Part shown: piece after piece, positions 10,241 to 21,837 of the stretch
Position numbering within the stretch: the first letter of the stretch is position 1
How the letters are laid out: each line of letters begins with the position of its first letter
NCBI GenBank assembly: GCA_032622095.1
Contig: CP136069.1
Coordinates: 124,453,450-124,517,449, forward strand
Origin: Siphonodentalium dalli
Lineage: Eukaryota; Mollusca; Scaphopoda; Gadilida; Siphonodentaliidae
Direction of reading: 5' to 3'
DNA: 64,000 bases
Notes under the pieces: model-generated
Told to the model about the DNA's origin: nothing
What the model saw: only the letters and a program-made list of their open reading frames with translations
Databases searched by the model: none
Position numbers and translations under genes: made by a program

Positions 10241-12214
10241 TTTGACAGAAAAAATGGCCACAATAAACAAGATGGCCGCGAAATGGCGACCAAAAATTAT
10301 GTTCACATTTGTATCTCATATAACACATTCACGTCAGTTTGAAATCGGTTGCTAATAGCAATTTAATTTTCAATAAACTTTAATACCTAACCAAGAAATA
10401 CCTAAAGTCATAAATATGCTAAGAAATTTGACAATAAATCGATTTTGAAACTCAAGCCAAGTGCTAAACATAAAACAGCTGAGTTTGATGAAGAAAATGT
10501 ACAACAAATTAAAATTTATGATTGCCATTATAATTACAATAAAATGAGTGCATCAGATGTTTAACAATTCTTTCTTTCTTTTTTCTTCTTCTTTTTTTTT
10601 ATACACGAGATGCCAAGCAATATCAACATCACAAAGCAATATCAACAGCATGGTCGCTCTATTTCGTCACAAATGTACACTGGAGTAAATAAGAACTTAT
10701 ACTACCCCCTTTCCCGACAGAAATACAAGAATTGTCGAGCCATTGCGGGGATGTAATATGCGAACTGTACCATATACGATGGCAATTCAACATTTCACAT
10801 ATAAGGGGCTCTCCAGTGGAATTTGATCTCCACAATGTCAGATTGTTTGTGAACATTTCACGTGTAAAGTACATCACAAGGGGCCTTCGGTGCCTCAGTT
10901 GATAATGTGCATGTGTTGTGCATTAGGTCAACGTGAAGGCTGACCAGCGATGGCGAAGTTGCTTCGAATTCTCTTAATCGCAGACTTGTAATCCATGTTC
11001 AGGGAAGGTAAACAGATTCGTGTAACCGGGTAACTTTGTCAGTTGCTTTCGATGTCGGTGGTTGCAACGTGCCAGTGGATTTCTTCTCTGTGAACTAGAC
11101 CTTCTGCGTTGTACTTCCTTCATCCACACAACTGGTTAGTCTTTATTGCGGTTGAAGCAACGATAAATCACAATGAACCAAACAAACTAAGTACACAACA
11201 GAAGCCATTCATTGTAGCCAGGCGTCTGCCATACATGCTCAGTACGTTCAAATTATATAAGCACCCGCTGCAGAAATGTATATATCATTTTCATTTCTCA
11301 GCACGCCCGGTTCGTATTCACCAGTCCCATATGTCTGGTAGATATGTACGTCTTAGAAAATCGATTTTGCTTTCCTCCCCAAAGAGCTTCCCGAAGCCAA
11401 CCAAACGAACACAGTAATGTAGCTCCGACACTCGTTAATGAAACGTCAATGTTAGCGCAGAAGTCTTGGCTCGAGATCCAAATAAGCAGAGCATTTGTTC
11501 GTCATTATACACAATGTGTATATATAGTTAATCATGACCAAAGCTCAAAGTACACTGTCGAGCCTCGAACTAAATATGTCAACATTATTTTTGTGAACAT
11601 GAAATAGAAGGTCAATGCTTATACAGCATAACGCATTTTATATCTTTTTGGTTTAACTCGTTTCAATCGAACAAACATAAATTATTCGCGTAACGAACAA
11701 ATACGAACTCAACTGTACAACATTTAATTTTTACAATTCCACTGTATATATAAATACACTTTGGTATTCAGTACAGCTTCAGTACGATTACTATAGCGTC
11801 GCGGCATACACATTATATAACTTAATTGGATAAAATATAATGATTATTTGCACACTATAGCCACAGCGACTTACTGCATTGTACTTATTACTGATGGTTA
11901 TTATTATTATTGAAAACAAACATCTACTTTGTAATACTACATATCATTGGCAATTAAAACTTTGATTTCTTTTTCATATGTGTGGGTTGGGGGCAGTAAA
12001 CTTCTAGCTAGTTTTGAAGCTGGAGGTAGAGTGACCATACATCTGCCAATTTGTACCAAAACTATGACCATTACTTGCTCTTTAGATGCCAATCTATCAT
12101 GTGTTTGAATATGTGTTGTTCACGAAAAGTAGACGAACAAGACGTGAATCACTTGACCTGCGATCAGACCAGGAACAGATCAAGAACAAAGGCTGCAAAT
12201 AGTGTGTCTGTCAT
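10241..12214. other. No recognisable gene
   Basis: About 2 kb of mostly AT-rich sequence with a pyrimidine tract at 10568-10600. Frames of 70-102 codons occur (for example 11109-11417 +), none with a recognisable domain. A GTAAGT-like splice donor pattern at 12313 follows an 88-codon frame (12051-12317), but that frame runs into a palindromic repeat. Confidence 0.45.
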
Positions 12215-12592
12215 TTGCAGAAAGAGATCCCCAGAGGGTGCATTTAGTGAAGTGGGCTGGCATCACCAAATTCACCATCTGCGAACCTCATTCTGCTTAG
12301 GCCTCATCTTCTGGTAAGTATCTATAGTCTCATATTAACATCGTTTTAGTTACTTTTCCATTTTTGCGAAGTTTCTGTATCCCCTAATTTGCAGAAGATA
12401 AAATAATCGAGGTGACTAATGGGTGAACATCACCAACTTCAACTGGTAAATTCAATGTGACCCTAGGTCTCCAATAGCAGTTGACACCTAAGCAGAATAT
12501 GGTTCCCAGAGGTTGAATTTGGTGAAGCTGGCCCGCTGTGTGGGAAATATAGCGTCACTATATTCACCCTCTGTGGACCTCATTCTGCAAAT
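12215..12592. mobile_element. Nested palindromic element (two hairpins)
   Basis: Two hairpins of about 80-97 bp (12218-12296 and 12492-12588) both use arms of the form GCAGAATGAGGTYCRCAGAGG / TTCACCNTCTG-GAACCTCATTCTGC. The outer flanks (TTTGCAG at the left, CTGCAAA at the right) and the inner flanks (GCTTAGG, CCTAAGC) are also inverted, so the whole unit is a palindrome of palindromes. This fits a foldback MITE. No target duplication is evident. Confidence 0.65.
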
Positions 12593-12933
12593 TAAAGGCA
12601 CCTATATCCCAGCGTACATGACGTGCCGGTGTTCCCGTTCTATATTTAGTCTATGGTCTTGATACGATTTGACAATAAGTTAATGCAAATTTAATTAGCC
12701 AATTCTCGACTCATCAGGCTGAAGAGAACTGAAAAATACTTCCAGTCGGCATCAATCACAACACGAGCGTCACGGAAACCTCCACCGCTATCTGGTAACG
12801 AATATATAAAGTTAGCCCCATTGCCACCCCGGTCAAGTGATGCTGCTAATGTGCTGTGATGATGGTGGGTCCTGCTGAATTGCTATGATGCTGTTAAGGC
12901 AAACTGATGCTGCTAATTAAAAGTACCGTTAAT
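12593..12933. other. No recognisable feature
   Basis: Unassigned spacer. It has a CTGCTAATG / GATGCTGCTAAT direct echo at about 12840-12920. Confidence 0.4.
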
Positions 12934-13223
12934 TTTAAAGAGCGTAACCCAAACCCATCGCAAGCCCACCCACCCTATAGAAGAATTAGACTTATATTTC
13001 ATCAGAGTTGATCTATTGTGGTGTTGCAATTTCTAATACAAATCGCCGTTATTTCGTAAATGTACATTATTTATAGAGTTATTACCCTTCAGATTAAATA
13101 TGATAGTCAATCGAAACCACGCGTGCCTCCCGTGGTCGCGATTGTATGCCAATAGCCATCTCATCGTGAACCCCGATTTGTTATCTTTTGGTAGTCAAGC
13201 GTGTGCGTATTAGGTGCAAAAAC
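12934..13223 (-). mobile_element. Fragment of the LTR retrotransposon seen at 48-50 kb
   Basis: This 290-bp block is close to identical to 49227-49511, starting TTTTAAAGAGCGTAACCCAA and ending AGTCAAGCGTGTGCGTATTA. In the longer copy the block lies between the protease and integrase parts, so this is a second, isolated fossil piece of the same family. It stops right where the 30-bp satellite begins. Confidence 0.85.
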
Positions 13224-13235
13224 ATATATATTGCG

Positions 13236-14799
13236 AAATAGTTTAATACTGGTGGTATTAGTTGTATATAGTTTAATACTGGTGGTATTAGTTGTAAATA
13301 GTTTAATACTGGTGGTATTAGTTGTATATAGTTTAATACTGGTGGTATTAGTTGTCTAATAGTTTAATAATGGTGGTATTAGTTGTATATAGTTTAATAC
13401 TGGTGGTATTAGTTGTTTAATAGTTTAATACTGGTGGTATTAGTTGTATATATTTTAATACTGGTGATATTAGTTGTATATAGTTTAATAATGGTGGTAT
13501 TAGTTGTATATAGTTTAATACTGGTGGTATTAGTTGTATATATTTTAATACTGGTGGTATTAGTTGTAAATAGTTTAATACTGGTGGTATTAGTTGTAAA
13601 TAGTTTAATACTGGTGGTATTAGTTGTATATAGTTTAATACTGGTGGTATTAGTTGTATATAGTTTAATACTGGTGGTATTAGTTGTAGATAGTTTAATA
13701 CTGGTGGTATTAGTTGTATATAGTTAAATACTGGTGGTATTAGTTGTATATAGTTTAATACTGGTGGTATTAGTTGTATATAGTTTAATACTGGTGGTAT
13801 TAGTTGTATATAGTTTAATACTGGTGGTATTATTTGTATATAGTTTAATACTGGTGGTATTAGTTGTAAATAGTTTAATACTGGTGGTATTAGTTGTAAA
13901 TAGTTTAATACTGGTGGTATTAGATGTATAATAGTTTAATACTGGTGGTATTAGTTGTAAATAGTTTAATACTGGTGGTATTAGTTGTATACAGTTTAAT
14001 ACTGGTGGTATTAGTTGTATATAGTTTAATACTGGTGGTATTAGTTGTATATAGTTTAATACTGGTGGTATTAGTTGTATATAGTTTAATAGTGGTGGTA
14101 TTAGTTGTATACAGTTTAATACTGGTGGTATTAGTTGTATATAGTTTAATACTGGTGGTATTAGTTGTATACAGTTTAATACTGGTGGTATTAGTTGTAT
14201 ATAGTTTAATACTGGTGGTATTAGTTGTATATAGTTTAATACTGGTGGTATTAGTTGTAAATAGTTTAATACTGGTGGTATTAATTTTATATAGTTTAAT
14301 ACTGGTGGTATTAGTTGTATACAGTTTAATAATGATGGTATTAGTTGTAGATAGTTTAATACTGGTGGTATTAGTTGTATAATAGTTTAATACTGGTGGT
14401 ATTAGTTGTATATAGTTTAATACTGGTGGTATTAGTTGTATATAGTTTAATACTGGTGGTATTAGTTGTATATAGTTTAATACTGGTGGTATTAGTTGTA
14501 TATAGTTTAAAACTGGTGGTATTAGTTGTATATAGTTTAATACTGGTGGTATTAGTTGTATATAGTTTAATACTGGTGGTATTAGTTGTAAATAGTTTAA
14601 CACTGGTGGTATTAGTTGTAAATAGTTTAATACTGGTGGTATTAGTTGTATATAGTTTAATACTGGTGGTATTAGTTGTATATAGTTTAATAATGGTGGT
14701 ATTAGTTGTAAATAGTTTAATACTGGTGGTATTAGTTGTATATAGTTTAATACTGGTGGTATTAGTTGTATATATTTTAATACTGGTGGTATTAGTTGT
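13236..14799. repeat. 30-bp satellite, about 52 units
   Basis: The unit AGTTTAATACTGGTGGTATT followed by AGTTGTATAT recurs about every 30 bp. Because 30 is a multiple of three, both strands carry long in-frame repeats (LILVVLVVYS on +, IKLYTTNTTS on -), broken only by occasional 31-bp units (near 13356, 13930 and 14381). These frames are by-products of the period. The left edge touches the LTR fragment ending at about 13223, and the right edge is near ATTAGTTGTTGCAAATCG. Confidence 0.97.
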
Positions 14800-15371
14800 T
14801 GCAAATCGACTATGACCAAGATGGCTGTTCATATTATTTTGCAAACACCAGCGCAGCCATTATTAATGTTTTCAAAAATATTTATGTTTCATATATCACT
14901 GGCTTTTTCTGAAATCGCTCGGATTAGCCAGACCGCGAAAATGACAACTTTAGAAAAAATAACGGTACTTTTTCGTAACGGCATCAGTTTGCACTAACAG
15001 CATCATATCATAATAGCAAGGCCCTTGACCGGTGGTGATTGTCGTTTTAGGCCGGAAATTATGCTCGCTTTATAGTTACAACCGACCCTGTTCCGGAAAT
15101 CAAAATATGGTCAACCATGCACGTGTTCATGGAAGTGGTCATTCAAGCAAACGAAATCATCTAGTTTTAATTATAGTCCAACCTATAGTTCTTTGTCATG
15201 TCATAAACAAAATTGAGATAAGTTAATCTTCGCTTGGTCAATACCTGAATGGGGTCCTCATTACCTTCGACTTTATGAATTAAAATAAAATGAAACTTAT
15301 CCATGCAGTAGAACATGGTCACGGCTAATCACACATATACTGTATTGCAATTTCCGGAGATCGATTACATC
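14800..15371. other. No recognisable feature
   Basis: Unassigned sequence with short + frames of 61 and 64 codons and no recognisable domain. Confidence 0.45.
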
Positions 15372-15710
15372 TAAGATAAGTCATACAGTACATACTGTAC
15401 ATTCCGATTCATGTCCATTTTAGGCTGATATCATAAGATTCGGGCTGATAAGTCAACAGTACTTACTGTACATTCCGATTCATGTCCATTTTGGGCTGAT
15501 ATCCTAAGATTCCGATTCGTGTCCATTTTGGGCTGATATCCTAAGATTCGGGCTGATAAGTCATACAGTACATACTGTACATTCCGATTCGTGTCCATTT
15601 TGGGCTGATATCCTAAGATTCGGGCTGATAAGTCATACAGTACATACTGTACATTCCGATTCGTGTCCATTTGGGCTGATATCCTAAGATTCGGGCTGAT
15701 CACTTGTTCG
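15372..15710. repeat. Minisatellite, about 72 bp x 4.5
   Basis: Units contain AGATTCGGGCTGATAAGTCA, then the palindrome-like ACAGTACATACTGT, then CCGATTC-TGTCCATTTTGGG. The AGATTCGGG anchors fall at about 15436, 15544, 15616 and 15687, the first gap containing an extra partial unit. A minus-strand frame of 108 codons across it is repeat-encoded. Confidence 0.9.
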
Positions 15711-16305
15711 CACACCTCGTCTAATTGTTCCACCCACGAGGGCGTCGCGATTGACAAATAAATCGTATCGTATCCAACTCGATGTTATCGTTCGTATTCT
15801 CTCGGGAAAACTTGCCGATATAGCATCTCTTAGACGATCTGTCAACGAAATGTCATCTGCGTTGATGTTGCATTACCAAATCCCAAGGACGTCGTGATGC
15901 GCCAGTGTTTGAAAGGGTGTGTCACCTACACCAATCGTGGATTAACTGCTCAACAGTTAGTAATGTCCGATCGAAATAATAACTGGTGCAATGTCCAAGC
16001 TGGAAACCAGGTTGAATTGTTCTGATATTGTATAACTAGCAGTATCTAGTCAACAGTACCCCATATCGTTGAAGTTTTCGACCGAAATAACTTTTTCGAG
16101 AAAAAAAATCACGCGACTTCCTGCAAAAGAAAGCACGGAAACAGCAGTGGACAGTAGAATTTGGTAGTTCGCAACTTCCGATGAACTCCTACATGTATGT
16201 GACAATTAGCAATTAATTTATTTAATTATTTATAAAAAGTTATTGCAATAAATCGCTAATTTTTTACCAATATATTATTGTGTCGGTTATCTTAGTGAAA
16301 AGCAG
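15711..16305. other. Unassigned, with a possible LINE 3' tail
   Basis: CAAATAAATCGTATCGTATC at about 15754 has the form of a LINE 3' end: AATAAA-like sequence followed by a short microsatellite of TCGTA. The upstream 40 bp is GC-rich. Nothing else is recognisable up to 16305. Confidence 0.35.
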
Positions 16306-16500
16306 TTAACCCTTTCATGACTTGAGCTCCGCTGGTGGAGCATTAACTATTATGTGCCAGTGCATTCTCCTATATATGCGGATTTTGCATATATAAGAGA
16401 ATGTATTGGCTTGCAAGGTCTAGGTAAAATTGTTGGGCAAATGTACAATGTATTCTCTTTGTATATGCGAGTCTCCCTATATAAGAGCATGCGTTGGCAA
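16306..16500. mobile_element. TTAA MITE, family P3 (right end lost)
   Basis: TTAACCCTTTCATGAC opens the element at 16306. A GCTGGTGGAGC block and two shrunken versions of the shared hairpin follow (16358-16411 and about 16446-16498). The inverted right terminus seen in the copy at 39603 is missing, so the copy is truncated. Confidence 0.7.
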
Positions 16501-16944
16501 AATTAATAATAATTACATGTGTCGGTAAAGTGTAATAGCTGCAAATGAGCTTTATAAATTATATTTTATTATGATATTGTTGTCTACATGTCTAATGTGA
16601 AGAAATTTATACAAAAATAACAAAGTGACGCAGGTGAAGCCGATTCAAACGAAATTAATATGATAATATGCAAGGCATATAGAACGACCCCAATTAATCA
16701 TGCCGCCATCAGACGTAAGTTCCGCCCGACAAAGGCACATATTTGAGTAGAAGAAACATGACTAGATATGGGGGATAATACGGATACCGGTAGGCCATAT
16801 ATGAATGTCCCTTGTTATAGGAACTGAATCGTGTCTAAGAAAATATGTCTAGACTACTGAGGCGAAATAAGTTGTCCGGAAACCACATGTGCAGTCTTGT
16901 CTGTGTTATGGCATGCAAAGCCAACTGAATCACGTTTTGACGTC
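16501..16944. other. No recognisable feature
   Basis: AT-rich spacer. A 101-codon minus-strand frame beginning here crosses into the transposon pieces to the right and is not credible as a gene. Confidence 0.4.
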
Positions 16945-17262
16945 TTAACCCTTACATGGAGCTTCCTAACATTTTGTGAAAACCCTGTGCCAATGCCTTG
17001 GCTGTGGACAAACGTACCACCGTAGCGATAGCATAGTATGTGAGACAATTTATTATGGTGGAGTTTTTGTGACAATTGGTCACCATACTTACTATGAGAT
17101 CGACCGCGACGCTGGTAGAGCTTGGTAGACTCAGTGTGCGTATTAATTATGGCGACCAATTGTCACCAAACTCCACCATAATAAATGGTCACACCCACTA
17201 TGCCATCGCTACTGTGGTACGTGTGTCCACAGCCATTCTCTTATGTAGCGAGCCCCAAAAAA
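16945..17262. mobile_element. P3 MITE end interrupted by a Harbinger-like insertion
   Basis: TTAACCCTTACATGGAGCTT and the following AACCCTGTGCCAATG are the reverse of the right end of the P3 copy at 39603-39862. The hairpin start GCCAATGCATTCTC is split after CCAATG by the element at 17000-17234 and resumes as ATTCTCTTATGTAGCGAG. The rest of the P3 copy is missing to the right. Confidence 0.75.
17000..17234. mobile_element. Harbinger-like MITE (235 bp)
   Basis: The inverted ends start GGCTGTGGAC and extend about 90 bp inward (CGTACCACCGTAGCGATAGC at the left, mirrored at the right). They match the ends of the longer element at 41432-42113. The flanking triplets are CTT and ATT, and the intact host hairpin elsewhere reads GCCAATGCATTCTC. 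The insertion therefore fits a 3-bp duplication of ATT with one later change. A 3-bp A/T target is the habit of PIF/Harbinger. Confidence 0.75.
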
Positions 17263-17860
17263 TCATGTATGACATGACCAACGTTTGTGAATTTAGTTAT
17301 AACATTTCTATAAATTTGAAATTATTTTTTGTCCCTTATGGGCCAGACTTCTTCACACTTCTCTGCTGTTTGTTCATGTCACTGGACCTATTGCAAATTC
17401 TCTGCAGAGATTCGATATTCTACATGGTACAAACATCGTCACTGGCCCAGTGTACGCAGATACATGGATTCGAAAGCTTATTGGGCGGCGCGCATGCATG
17501 AGTATTTAAACAATATTACATGTAAAATGGCTGAGAATAAAGCATTACTTACTTTGAAGTCTAAGGTACTTTTCTAAATTAATTATATGTAAGCCGGGTA
17601 AAATACGGTGTATCGTTTAGGGATAACAATGCAGAATTCACACTGTGAAATTTATGTTTTATGATTTATTTTATGCGCATCATTCAGTGACCAAGAAGAA
17701 TCCCATCTTATATGGATACATATTAGCTTGGGTGGGGGGCTGAAAATACTAAAATAGAATCCATTAAAAATAAATTGTTGCAGATAGACGTTTGATAGAG
17801 AATAGGTAGCTTTCGCATTATGAACTACTGCTGATAAGAATTACAAATAGCAACATGTAA
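17263..17860. other. No recognisable feature
   Basis: Frames of 141 and 82 codons on + (17076-17501, 17329-17577) cross from repeat into this stretch. They show no known domain and no supporting context. Confidence 0.4.
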
Positions 17861-17948
17861 TAGTATAGTCGTAATTTTTTTGGACGGAAAATGTTAGCAG
17901 ATTGACGACGCCGACGAGTCCGTTGTGAGAAAATAGTGCCGTTCGAAC

Positions 17949-20900
17949 TTCTTGTCTCTCGCGGTAAGTTGTTATGGTTCTGTTTGTTAAGTGTGTGTCT
18001 TTAGGTATGTTGTTATGGTTCTGTTTGTTAAGTGTGTGTCTTTAGGTATGTTGTTATGGTTCTGTTTGTTAAGTGTGTGTCTTTAGGTATGTTGTTATGG
18101 TTCTGTTTGTTAAGTGTGTGTCTTTAGGTATGTTGATATGGTTCTGTTTGTTAAGTGTGTGTCTTTATGTATGTAGTTATGGTTCTGTTTGTTAAGTGTG
18201 TGTCTTTAGGTAAGTTGATATGGTTCTGTTTGTTAAGTGTGTGTCTTTAGGCATGTTGTTATGATTCTGTTTGTTAAGTGTGTGTCTTTAGGTATGTTGT
18301 TATGGTTCTGTTTGTTAAGTGTCTTTAGGTAAGTTGATATGGTTTTGTTTGTTAAGTGTGTGTCTTTAGGTATGTTGTTATGGTTCTGTTTGTTAAGTGT
18401 GTGTCTTTATGTATGTTGTTATGGTTCTGTTTGTTAAGTGTGTGTCTTTAGGTAAGTTGATATGGTTCTGTTTGTTAAGTGTGTGTCTTTATGTATGTTG
18501 TTATGGTTCTGTTTGTTAAGTGTGTGTCTTTAGGCATGTTGTTATGGTTCTGTTTGTTAAGTGTGTGTCTTTAGGCATGTTGTTATGATTCTGTTTGTTA
18601 AGTGTGTGTCTTTAGGTATGTTGTTATGGTTCTGTTTGTTAAGTGTCTTTAGGTAAGTTGATATGGTTTTGTTTGTTAAGTGTGTGTCTTTAGGTATGTT
18701 GTTATGGTTCTGTTTGTTAAGTGTGTGTCTTTAGGTATGTTGTTATGGTTCTGTTTGTTAAGTGTGTGTCTTTAGGTAAGTTGATATGGTTCTGTTTGTT
18801 AAGTGTGTGTCTTTATGTATGTTGTTATGGTTTTGTTTGTTAAGTGTGTGTCTTTATGTATGTTGTTATGGTTTTGTTTGTTAAGTGTGTGTCTTTATGT
18901 ATGTTGTTATGGTTCTGTTTGTTAAGTGTGTGTCTTTATGTATGTTGTTATGGTTTTGTTTGTTAAGTGTGTGTCTTTATGTATGTTGTTATGGTTCTGT
19001 TTGTTAAGTGTGTGTCTTTAGGTATGTTGTTATGGTTCTGTTTGTTAAGTGTGTGTCTTTAGGTAAGATTATCTGGTTCTGTTTGTTAAGTGTGTGTCTA
19101 TAGGTATGTTGTTATTGTTATGTTTGTTATGTGTGTGTCTTTAGGTATGTTGTTATGGTTCTGTTTGTTAAGTGTGTGTCTTTATGTATGTTATGGTTAT
19201 GTTTGTTAAGTGTGTGTCTTTATGTATGTTGTTATTGTTCTGTTTGTTAAGTGTGTGTCTTTATGTATGTTGTTATGGTTCTGTTTGTTAAGTGTGTGTC
19301 TTTATGTATGTTATGGTTATGTTTGTTAAGTGTGTGTCTTTATGTAAGATTATCTGGTTCTGTTTGTTAAGTGTGTGTCTTTATGCATGTTGTTATGGTT
19401 CTGTTTGTTAAGTGTGTGTCTATAGGTATGTTGTTATTGTTCTGTTGGTTAAGTGTGTGTCTTTAGGTATGTTGTTATGGTTCTGTTTGTTAAGTGTGTG
19501 TCTTTATGTATGTTATGGTTATGTTTGTTAAGTGTGTGTCTTTAGGTAAGATTATCGGGTTCTGTTTGTTAAGTGTGTGTCTTTATGTATGTTGTTATGG
19601 TTCTGTTTGTTAAGTGTGTGTCTTTATGTATGTTGTTATGATTCTGTTTGTTAAGTGTGTGTCTTTAGGTATGTTGTTATGTTTCTGTTTGTTAAGTGTT
19701 TGTCTTTAGGTATGTTGTTATTGTTCTGTTTGTTAAGTGTGTGTCTTTATGTATGTTGTTATTGTTCTGTTTGTTAAGTGTGTGTCTTTATGTATGTTGT
19801 TATGGTTCTGTTTGTTAAGTGTGTGTCTTTATGTATGTTATGGTTATGTTTGTTAAGTGTTTGTCTTTAGGTAAGATTATCTGGTTCTGTTTGTTAAGTG
19901 TGTGTCTTTATGTATGTTGTTATTGTTCTGTTTGTTAAGTGTGTGTCTTTATGTATGTTGTTATGGTTCTGTTTGTTAAGTGTGTGTCTTTATGTATGTT
20001 ATGGTTATGTTTGTTAAGTGTTTGTCTTTAGGTAAGATTATCTGGTTCTGTTTGTTAAGTGTGTGTCTTTATGTATGTTGTTATGGTTCTGTTTGTTAAG
20101 TGTGTGTCTTTATGTATGTTGTTATTGTTCTGTTTGTTAAGTGTGTGTCTTTATGTATGTTGTTATGGTTCTGTTTGTTAAGTGTGTGTCTTTATGTATG
20201 TTATGGTTATGTTTGTTAAGTGTTTGTCTTTAGGTAAGATTATCTGGTTCTGTTTGTTAAGTGTGTGTCTATAGGTATGTTGTTATTGTTCTGTTTGTTA
20301 AGTGTGTGTCTTTAGGTATGTTGTTATGGTTCTGTTTGTTAAGTGTGTGTCTTTATGTATGTTATGGTTATGTTTGTTAAGTGTGTGTCTTTAGGTATGT
20401 TGTTATGGTTCTGTTTGTTAAGTGTGTGTCTTTAGGTAAGATTATCTGGTTCTGTTTGTTAAGTGTGTGTCTTTATGTATGTTGTTATGGTTCTGTTTGT
20501 TAAGTGTGTGTCTTTATGTATGTTGTTATGGTTCTGTTTGTTAAGTGTGTGTCTTTAGGTATGTTGTTATGTTTCTGTTTGTTAAGTGTGTGTCTTTAGG
20601 TATGTTGTTATGGTTCTGTTTGTTAAGTGTGTGTCTTTAGGTATGTTGTTATTGTTCTGTTTGTTAAGTGTGTGTCTTTATGTATGTTGTTATGGTTCTG
20701 TTTGTTAAGTGTGTGTCTTTAGGTATGTTGTTATGTTTCTGTTTGTTAAGTGTGTGTCTTTAGGTATGTTGTTATTGTTCTGTTTGTTAAGTGTGTGTCT
20801 TTATGTATGTTGTTATGGTTCTGTTTGTTAAGTGTGTGTCTTTAGGTAAGATTATCTGGTTCTGTTTGTTAAGTGTGTGTCTTTATGTATGTTGTTATTG

Positions 20901-21770
20901 TTATGTTTGTCAAGTGTGTGTCGATAGGTATGTTGTTATTGTTCTGTTTGTTAAGTGTGTGTCTTTAGGTATGTTGTTATGGTTCTGTTTGTTAAGTGTG
21001 TGTCTTTGTGTAAGTTGTTATGGTTCTGTTTGTTAAGTGTGTGTCTTTAGGTATGTTGTCATGGTTTTGTTTAAGCCAATCGCCGAACAATACAATGGTA
21101 GAAGGGTTCCTTCATCAGAAGGGCTCATCACAGGAGGATTAGCTATGTAAACTAAATACTAGTAATCCCTCCAACCATCGGTACTAATGCTATGAGATTA
21201 ACTGTATCTTAATAGAGGTGTTAACTTTTTCTAACCCTTATAAAACACAACTAATATAATTATGTTGTAAGAGTTTCCTGAAATGACTGATATTGATTGA
21301 CCAACATTTTTCAACTTTATTGAGGAATTAAAAAGTGACATGCCAAAACTTTTGCCAAATGAAAATATTTTTTGCCAAATGTGAAATATTTTTGCCATTG
21401 GCAAATTTGGCAAGTGGCAGCGCGAACCCTGGGTATGTTGTTATGATTCTGTTTGTTAAGTGTGTGTCTTTGTGTATGTTGTTATGGTTCTGTTTGTTAA
21501 GTGTGTGTCTTTAGGTATGTTGTTATGATTCTGTTTGTTAAGTGTGTGTCTTTGTGTATGTTGTTATGGTTCTGTTTGTTAAGTGTGTGTCTTTAGGTAT
21601 GTTGTTATGGTTTTGTTTGTTAAGTGTGTCTTTAGGTATGTTGTTATGGTTCTGTTTGTTAAGTGTGTGTCTTTAGGTATGTTGTTATGATTCTGTTTGT
21701 TAAGTGTGTGTCTTTAGGTATGTTGTTATGGTTCTGTTTGTTAAGTGTGTGTCTTTATGTATGTTGTTAT
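17949..21770. repeat. 41-bp satellite, about 80-85 units
   Basis: The unit GGTTCTGTTTGTTAAGTGTG plus TGTCTTTAGGTATGTTGTTAT recurs from 17949 to 21071 and, after an insertion, from 21433 to 21770. Variant units (TTATGTATG, AGGTAAGATTATC, ATGTTATGGTTATG, and a shortened TTAAGTGTCTTTAGG) recur in the same order, for example around 19180-19360, 19480-19560, 19830-19890, 19990-20050 and 20190-20250. Blocks of several units have therefore been copied together, giving higher-order structure. Confidence 0.95.
21072..21432 (-). mobile_element. hAT-like fragment inserted in the 41-bp satellite
   Basis: Read on the minus strand the piece starts CAGGGTTCGCGCTGCCACTT and continues with GCCAAAT / GCCAATGGC blocks and a TTTCATTTGGC block. 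These match the element starts at 28468 and 39106 (+) and, more weakly, 54296 (-). A CAG-initial terminus fits hAT. The other end (AAGCCAATCGCCGAAC at 21072) has no matching inverted terminus, so the insertion looks truncated. Satellite resumes on both sides. Confidence 0.6.
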
Positions 21771-21837
21771 CAGACCATAGTCAGTGGTTGGCTCAATGAT
21801 TTTAATCAAGCTCGCATGTCCATGCTTGGTTTTTTTT

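Noticed and set aside
9972-10328. 118-codon minus-strand frame
   Set aside because: It lies on an interspersed repeat with a Pol III box-like motif and shows no protein family.
12051-12330. 88-codon frame followed by a GTAAGT donor, as a possible exon
   Set aside because: The frame runs through a palindromic MITE and ends within it, so the donor-like sequence is probably chance.
13413-14844. Long open frames on both strands (up to 299 codons) encoding LILVVLVVYS or IKLYTTNTTS decapeptide repeats
   Set aside because: They follow from a 30-bp satellite unit without stops. Both strands are equally open and there is no gene context.
15431-15757. 108-codon minus-strand frame with a repeated RILGYQPKMDTNRN peptide
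   Set aside because: Encoded by the roughly 72-bp minisatellite.
17890-17935. GACGAGTCCG resembling a hammerhead ribozyme core
   Set aside because: The required CUGANGA is absent and no GAAA core partner is in place.
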